DNA of 64,000 nt from CAXBGS01 sp963975425 (GTDB lineage: Bacteria > Planctomycetota > Planctomycetia > Pirellulales > Pirellulaceae), in assembly GCA_963975425.1 (NCBI GenBank), contig CAXBGS010000003.1, positions 124,001 through 188,000 on the forward strand, given 5' to 3'. Below, piece by piece: positions 26,601 through 35,600 of the stretch. The translations under genes and the position numbers were made by a program. Each line of letters starts with the position of its first letter. Position 1 is the first letter of the stretch. The notes beneath the pieces were generated by a model. That model worked only from the letters and a program-made list of their open reading frames with translations. It was not told the origin of the DNA and searched no databases.

Positions 26601-29600
26601 CATCTTGCCGATCGATTCGGTCCGCCGAATCGGCGAAGAAAGCTTTGAAGAAGTTTCGCTGGGCGTTAACAGCGCATTCGACTTTGGCGAAGTCAACTTA
26701 CTGAACACCGCCGCGGACAAGCCGACGATCACTCCGCTGTTCGACGAAACATCGCTGGTTCCGTACAAACTGGAAGACGTGCGGCTGTTCTTGACCATTG
26801 ATGGCGGGTTGACCGGTAACAATCAGTCGACCGTCATCACGGTCGACCCCTTTACCGGGCAACTGGAACGGACACTCGGCGAGTTCGCGCAACCCGTTGG
26901 CGACTTGGCGATGCGTCGCGACGGCGAACTGTATGCCTACAGCACCGGTCCGGTTGCCGGCCAGCAACCGGCCAACGGAAACATCGGAAACTTTTTGAAC
27001 GTCAGCTCGACCGACGGCAGCGCTGCCGGCGGAGGCGACGACGGCTTGACATTCCGCCGATCCAACGCCGCGGGTACGCAAACAGAAAACGACGACGCCG
27101 CGCAGTTGATTATCAACGGAATTGCGTTTGTTCCGTCAAGCAACAACTCCGCCATACCTAGCAACAACCCGAACATTCCCAATGGCGAGCGTGCGCTGAT
27201 CATCGGCGACCGGGATACGTTCGGGCGTGGCGAGGTCCCAGATGCTCTTCGCAGAAACATCTTGTATTCGGTCGTGGCAAACTCGGGGGCGGCGACCAAC
27301 CAAGGCAGCACCAACGGGAACCTGGATCGCAACTTTCCAAACGCGCCATACAACGATGGGCTTGGTGCGGCAAGCAACAAGCAAGAACTCGGCATCGTCG
27401 ACGTCGGACAGTTCCCGGACTCGGTCCTGCCGGTGGGTGAAACAGATCCAACTTATGCGGGCAGCATTACCGGGATCGCAATGGATCCCCAGCAGACGGA
27501 CAACCTGGTCTTCGCCGTCACCGAATCCGGATACATCTATTCGTTTGACCCCGACGATACACGAAGTGTCGATGTGGATCTGGACCCGCTAAACCTCTAC
27601 AACCGGGTCATCGAAACAACCAACCATGGCCAAATCACTCCGCACCCCGACGACTTCGCGTCGGTCTTCAATGGCGGCAGAGTCAGTTTTTCGAGCTTGA
27701 CCCTTGGCCCGAGGATCACCGAACGAGTTGGTACCACGGGCCTCGGACCCCACTCGCGTGTCCTGTTTGGCGTGACCGAAAACGGCTGGATCTACACCAT
27801 GCAGGTGAATCCGGACACGATGAGAATCGAACCGGCCTACAGTCTGCAAGACGGCAACTACGCCTTGCCGATGGTCGATCAATTCGGGTTCCCGCTATCG
27901 GTCTCGCCAAACGGAGCTGCATTTAGCATCCGCGAAGAGAACCTGTGGCACCAAACGTCCGATCGTGGCGGAGGAAACTTTGGCGAAGCACACGGCCTGT
28001 TCGTTAGCCACAATCAATCCCGAATCCGCACGGCTCCTGGCTCGAGTCTTTACTTCGGTGTCGAAGTCACCGCGAACGCCGCGAACAATACGATTGAGGG
28101 CGGTGGGCCCGCAAACGGCATCTTGAACCCGGGCGGCGCCCACGGCAGCGTCGTCAGTCGCCCCATGAACCTGGAAGACTACAGCTCCGGTGACAAGCCG
28201 ACGCTGTACTTCAGTTACTTCCTGGCAACCGAAGGCGACGACTACGATCCGCCAAGCAACAACGGCATTGCCAATCAGCAAGTCGATGCCTTCCGCGTGT
28301 TCGCCGCGGGCGACGACGGCCAGTGGCGACTGTTGACCACCAATGATTCGTATCGTCGATTCAGCAATGTACCAACGGCTGACGAATATGATTACTTCGG
28401 TTTGACGGGGACCCCGGTCCAAGAAACGTTCGAAAACACGTCGGATTGGCGGCAAGCTCGCGTTGACTTGTCTCCATTGGCGGGGCACAAGAACGTTCAA
28501 ATTCGCTTTGACTTTTCGACCGCCGGCGGGATGCACTCGCAATTCGTGACGACGGGTTATCTGACGGAGATCCAGTCGGTTGAAGGTACGGATCTGACCG
28601 ACGGAAGCAGTTTCACGCTGCAGGATAGCCAGGACTTCAGCACGACCACGTTCGAGTTTGTTCGTGGCGCTGCGTTTAATGTGCCCAACCCGTTGACCGT
28701 CGTTGATGGACAACAGATTTTGCTGTCGGACGCTCAGGGCGCAACGACCACGATCACGTTGACGACCGGAGCGACGACCGGGCCGGGCATTGTTCAATTC
28801 GCTCGCACCGATTCAGCGACCGATCTCGCGGCAAATATTGTCGCCGAATTGCAAACGGTGGCACCTCAGCTTCAAGCCGTTGCCACTGGCCCCGCGATTC
28901 GCGTTGCCGAAGCAAATTCGTTTGCCTTGAATCCAGCCCGCTTCGGAGCCTACGCGGCCACCATCCCTGCCAACGTTGCGTCGCTTGACGGCCAAACGCT
29001 TGAATTCACCAACGCCGACGGCTTGGCCACGCAGGTCACGTTGACCCAGACACCTGCGACACCGGTGGTGATGACAGAAATCCCGATCTTGGCCACCGAT
29101 GACGCGACCACGCTTGCCGAAAGGATCGCAGACACGTTGTCACTGCTTGACCCGCTACTGTTGGGATCGAGCAACGCGGATCAACTGATCGTCGCTGGCG
29201 TTGCTTCCTTTGATACGCCAGCGCTGGCCATAACGTCGTTCAATCAAGGCACGACAGCTTCACAGCACCTGCCCAACGGCAACGTGCCGATCTTCTATCA
29301 AGAAGGAATGACGTCGGTCGAAGTTCGTGACGCGATCCGAAACGGATTGGCAAACGGAATTGGGTTCATCTCAACGGCAAGCGGTGTCTCCAGGGCAACC
29401 GCCGATAACTATCCCGAGTACGGCGTCAACCGAATTCGAACGTACAACAAGCAGCTTTTCTTGAATGACTCTGCCGTCGGGTTCAGTACTTTCTTACCCG
29501 GGGACGAGTTTGGCGCGGCAACGAGTTCCTCGGTTTCGAACGGACAAACCAATACGCGTCCGGCGGACAACAATAACGTCGAAGGTGTCTACATCGATGA

Positions 29601-32600
29601 CATCTTGATCGGGTTTGCCGAACGTGGTGAAACGGTCTACAACGCGCCCGTCAATCGCAACTTTGATGTATTGCCAGAGACTCGAACGTTCACGTTCGAA
29701 GACACGCAGGTTCCCGAGTACCCCAACGAAATCCTCGTGGGCGGCTATACACTCGAGATCCGCACGGCTGCCGAGTATGGCGTTCCCGAGGACTATGATC
29801 CGATCCGGCTTGGACTGGACGAACAGTTCGGGTTTGGCCGCTCGTTCGATACCAACGATCGCCTTTCCGGCGGCGTCACGCTGATTAGTCCTTCAGCGGC
29901 CGACGTGAATGATGGCGACCTGTTCGTTCTCGGCAACGGCTCACAGCGATTGACATTCGAATTTGACGACAATGGCAGTGTTGCCCCCGGGCACGTGGCA
30001 ATCGCGATGACGCCCGTTGGCGTCGGCGCGGCGTTCAACACCGATACCGATGATGATGCCGTGTTGGCGGCTTCGATCCGCGATGCGATCAATAGCCCTC
30101 AAGCATCCAACGTGCTGGGCATCCTTGCGGCCGGACGTGATGGACGCGACGCGGGTGCTCAAACGAGCAACCGTGTCGAGTTATTCGGCGACTTGATCGA
30201 AGTGAATCCAACCTCAGGACGATTCGTCAAAGTCGATCTTGTTGCTGAGGAAACGTTCTACGGTCGCGAGTCCGCTCGAACGCTACCGGAGGTGGATCAC
30301 GATGACCAAAGCTTGGTCGACTCGATCTACTTTGATACGTTTGCCCAGGCGACGGTTACCGATTTTGTTAACGGCGCAACTGATACCTTGGTTGCGGTCG
30401 GAAAGATCGGTGACAACGTCGGCACCGACGATGCGAACGTCTTGATCCCACGTCTCCCTGAACAAGACATTGACATTGTCAAGATATTCTTGAACGCCGG
30501 CGATGTCATCGATGTCGATATCGATACAGTCGGTTGGGCGATGGCGAACGCCTTTGAAACGCCTCGAATCACAATCTTTGACCAAGGCTTTAACTTCGTT
30601 GCCGACAGCTTTGGCGGCGTGGCGGCGTTCGATGGCGAGACGGCCGATGGCGCGGCCATCGATGACTTTGCTGCGGCGACCTCGGGTTACTATTACGTCG
30701 CGGTTAGCTCCCTTCCGACCGGCTTTGATCAAGAAATCTTTGGTGAATACCAATTGACCATCCGGCCGGGTACGGTCGTCAGCAATGGCGAAGTGATCGA
30801 CCGTGACATCTTGATGGTGGATTACCATTCGGACCAAGGCGACACGAATCGATTCCGCGATCAAGGTCAGATCATTATCGAATCGAACTTCATTCGCGAC
30901 TTTGGCAACACGGGTATCCGCGCCACGTTCGACACAGGTGCAACTTCGGTCGATGACGATGCGAACTTTACCAGCACGCCACTGGACCGACGTCCCGGTG
31001 CCGCTGCGATGCTGCGGAATGACAATACCGATCGTTTGCTGCCGGGCACGGTGATCAGCAACAACGTGGTGATTGCCAGTGGCAACCAGACCGGAATCGT
31101 ATTCTCGGGCGAAGTCGCCGGTGGAGGTGATTCACCAGCACCGGTACCGTTCGGCCGCATCGTCAACAACACCGTTGTCGGCAGCGGCGTGGGAACCGCG
31201 ATTAACGTCAGTGCCAACGCGAGCCCGACGATTCTTAACAACGTCGTTTCGGGATTCAACACCGGACTGAACATTGCCGGCAACAGCCGGACATCGGTGC
31301 AAGGCGGAAACGCGTATCACCAAAACGCAACCAACGCCAATGTGCCGATCGCAAACTCATCGTTTGTGATTGCCGATACGACAGCCTTATTCCAAGACCC
31401 TGATCGCGGAATCTATATACCGGCCAACGGTTCGCAGGTGATCGACAGTTCGTTCGCGTCACTGAACGATCGTTCTAACTTCGTCAACACGGTCAAACAG
31501 CCGGTCGGCATTTCTTCGTCTCCAATCATCGCCCCGTCATTTGACGCTTATGGCAATCCTCGATTCGATGACCCGAATGTCGCGACACCGGGCGGTGTCG
31601 GTTCGAATGTCTTTATCGATCGCGGCGGTATCGACCGGGCCGACTTTGTTCGCCCCGTTGCATCGCTGGTCAATCCGGTCGACTTCATTCTCGGCTTTGG
31701 CTCACCCGTTGATGGCGGCGATACCGATCCATCGGAATCGTTCGTGCGGATTCGCGAAAGCAACGTCGAGTTTTTCGAAATCCAGTTGACCGATCCGTCG
31801 GGCACAGGACCGGATGACGACACGATTACGGACGAAAGCGTGTTGTTGACCGAAAACGGCCAAGCGCTCGTGTCGGGTGTTGATTACGTATTCGGATACA
31901 GCGGCAACAGCCGCACCATTCGCCTGACACCACTGTCGGGTCTGTGGCGTCCCGATGCGGTTTATGAAATCACGTTGAACAACCAAAATCGTGTTGCGGT
32001 GACATTGCCAAGTGGCAATCAGATTAACGATGGCGATCAAGTGATCATCCGAGATCTGGGTGGCAGCCAGGGCGTCTTTGAGTTTGACAGCGGATACTCC
32101 GTCAGCGTTCCGCAAACGACGACTTTGACCATCACCGGTGTCAACACAGATTTCGTCGACGGTGAAACATTCACCATCACCGCGCCCAATGCGAATACGG
32201 TGACGTTGGAAGTCGAACGAGCCGGTGGCGTCACGGTTGGCAACGTGGCCGTCGACCTCAGTTCGGCCGGTACGATCGGTCAAGTGCGCGACGCCTTCTT
32301 GGCAGCCCTGGCTGCTCCGGCGCCGTTCATCACTCCGGCAATCTCGGTCGCCGATCATTTGCAACTGGCCCCTGCGTCGGTGGGCACCGACTCGATTCAA
32401 CTGGGGACGATGGCCGGACATGTCGTCACCGCTCCGGTGACGGGCATGACCGTAAGCGGTCAACCCGGTGGTATCACGGACGGTCAAACATTCACGTACA
32501 CCTCGGGTGCGGAAAGTGTCACATTCGAGTTCACGACCGATGGCGTGTTGAACGATGACACGAACACTGCGATTCCGTTTGCGATCACCAATACGCCCGA

Positions 32601-35600
32601 CGAAATCGCTGCGGCAATCGTTGCCGCGGTGACGCCTACGAATCTTGGGCTGATCGGCGCACAAGTCCTGGTTGGCGGCGTCGCCCTGCTGGGCGGTGAT
32701 GCGTCGGACCAGATCGATGTTTCCTCTTCGGCACTTGCCTTGACCGGGTCGGCCGGCGTCAGCGCGGGCGCAACGGCTGTCAATTTCTTGCCGACGGCTC
32801 AGTTCACTCCTGTCTCTGCCGCCGCGACACTGCAAAGCGCCATCTTACTTTCGTCGCTAAACGTTCAAACGTTCGCCCCCGGCGGCGGAACTTTGTTTAT
32901 CTCGCAGGCCCAGTCGGTCACCGGCAGCATCGGCGGCGGTGCCGTTGGCTCACTCGGAACGGTCGTGCCAGCCATCACGGACTTGGCCGGTAACCCGATT
33001 CGTGAAACCCGCGAGAACAACGAAACTCGCTTTACGATCATCATGCCAGAAGTGGTGTTCGACTTCGGCGATGCGGGCGAGTCGGGACTGACGTATCGAA
33101 CCTTGTTATCACAAGACGGTGCACGGCACACACTGGGCGATTCACGACTGCCGAGACTTGGTCAGTACGTCGATGCCGAAGACACCGGGCAACCGGGCCC
33201 CGCCGATAGCGATGACGCGCCAGTTCAATACACCCTGACAGAATCGGGTGGAGTCTTCTCGGTACCAGCCGCGGCAGCGAACACGCAGCAGGTCACCACG
33301 CTCAGCAATCCGGGAACCGGTGGGCAAACGATTTCCATCGAAGTCGAAGGTTTCGTTACCACGTTCGAGTTGGTGGAATCCACATCGAATCCGACCGTCG
33401 GAAACATCCCGGTTGCTTTGGTGGCCAGCGATTCACCGGCAGAGATCACCAGTAAATTGGTGACGGCGATTCGCGGCAATGTCGCCGAAGTGGGCTCGGC
33501 ATTGTTGATCGAAATCGACGAAGCCGCGCCGGAAACATTCACGATCACCGCGATCGACGACGAAGACGGAATTTCGGTCGGAACGTTCACATCCAATGGC
33601 ATTGATTATCAAGTATTCACCGTACCCGGGTCGGGTGCCACCGTTGGCGCGGATGATGTGCTCGGGTTCTTGAACCCTGCGGACCCGGCGGGAACCAATG
33701 TCGCGGTAACGGTAGCCGGCGCCGGACTGCTAGACGCATGGGTCGACTTTGACCGCAGCGGCACGTTCGATGCCGACGAGCAATTGCTGCGGAATACGCC
33801 GGTCGTCGATGGACTGAACATCTTGACCGTCGTCACGCCGAGTGATGCGATCGGAATCGAAGATCGTGTCGACACGTGGGCCCGATTCCGCATCAGCGCA
33901 GGCGGCAACACCTTGCCAACCGGTGTAGCGGTTGGCGGTGAAGTCGAGGACTATCAGATCTCGGTTGTCAAAGAAACCTCGCCGATCCCAGTTGCGGACA
34001 CGTACAGCGTGGGCGAAGACGACACGCTGATCATCGACGACACCAGCCCCAACCCGCTGCTTAGCAACGACATCGGTGTCAACAACACGTTGTTGCCGAC
34101 ACGGTTGCTTGTCACCGAACAGCCGGAATTCGGCACGCTGACGATCACAAACGAGTTCACAGGCGAGTTCACATATGTGCCGTTCGATGGCATCACCGGA
34201 CCGACCAGTGGTTTTGACGGCACAGACACGTTCACGTATCGCTTGCTAACCCAAGGCAACGACTCAGACACCGATCCGGCACAACTGCTGTTCGCTACGG
34301 TGACGATCAACATCATCGGCGAAAACGATCCGCCAGTCTTTGACGCGATCGAAACGATCGATCTGCTGGAAGACTCTTCGCCGGCATCGGTGGCAAACGT
34401 CATTACCAACGCTATGCCGGGACCAGCGTCTGCACCGGATGAGCTGGAACTGCAGACAGTTTCCTTCAGCATCGACATGGCACGTTCATCGGTCCCTGCG
34501 GGGTTGATGACAGCGGCACCGGACATCTCGACGACTGCCGACGACGGAACGATCACATTCTTCCCCGCGGACGATGCGGTCGGAACGGCAACCTACGTCA
34601 TCGTTGCCACCGACGACGACCCGACCGATCCCCGCAGCACCGACGCGACGATCACCGTCAACGTCCGTCCCGTCAATGATCCGCCCGAGTTCAATCCGAC
34701 GCTGACGAACATTGGCGAAACGGCGAATCCAGACGACGCGTACAGTGTCGGCCGAGAAGAAGTCAACGGCGAAATCGTTGCCGCACCGATTACCTACACA
34801 CTGCGTGAAGACAACACGCAACCGGGCAACACATCCGATCCCTACTTCATCGCGTTGTCGACCGACACGTCGGCTCCGGGGTATCAACGGATCGGGTTGT
34901 TGGATGTGTTCGTCGTCGGCCCGGCCAATGAGACCGACGCGACACCGGGTGGTTCGCAGACACTGTTCTTGGCCGACTATCCGACCACAACGAATCTGGG
35001 CGGCACGCTGACGCCGGTCATGGAAAACGGCGTTTTGATCGGATTGGATTACGTTCCGCCGCAAGACTTTAACAACGCTATCGGTGGAAACGATTCGTTC
35101 ACCTACACCGTGGGCGATCAAAGCCCGTCCGGCGGCGAAACGTTCGATCCGGACACCGGGACGTTCATCGATGACGGTTTGACGGCGACCAATCGTGTCG
35201 AGTTCAACCTGAATCCGGTTAATGACCGACCAGAATTCCAAGCGACGACGAATCGCATCGAAGTTCGCGAAGACAGCAGCACGCTGAATTTCCCAGGCTA
35301 CGCCGTCAACATCAACGCAGGCCCACCGCTGACCGCGTTTGACGAAGTCGATTTTAATTCCGGACAAAATGTCATCTTCAGCGTCACCTCGCTTGGATTC
35401 AACGAAGATCAATCGGAACTGTTCTTTACCGAGTACCCCACGGTTTCGCCGGACGGTCAATTGCAATTCCGCCCGGCACCGAATGTGTTCGGCGAGTTTG
35501 ATTTCGAAATTGTGGCGACCGACGATGGCCCTGGAAATGCAACCCGCGGCGATTTGATTTCGTCGTTGCCCGTCACGTTGACCATCGATGTCCAGCCGGT

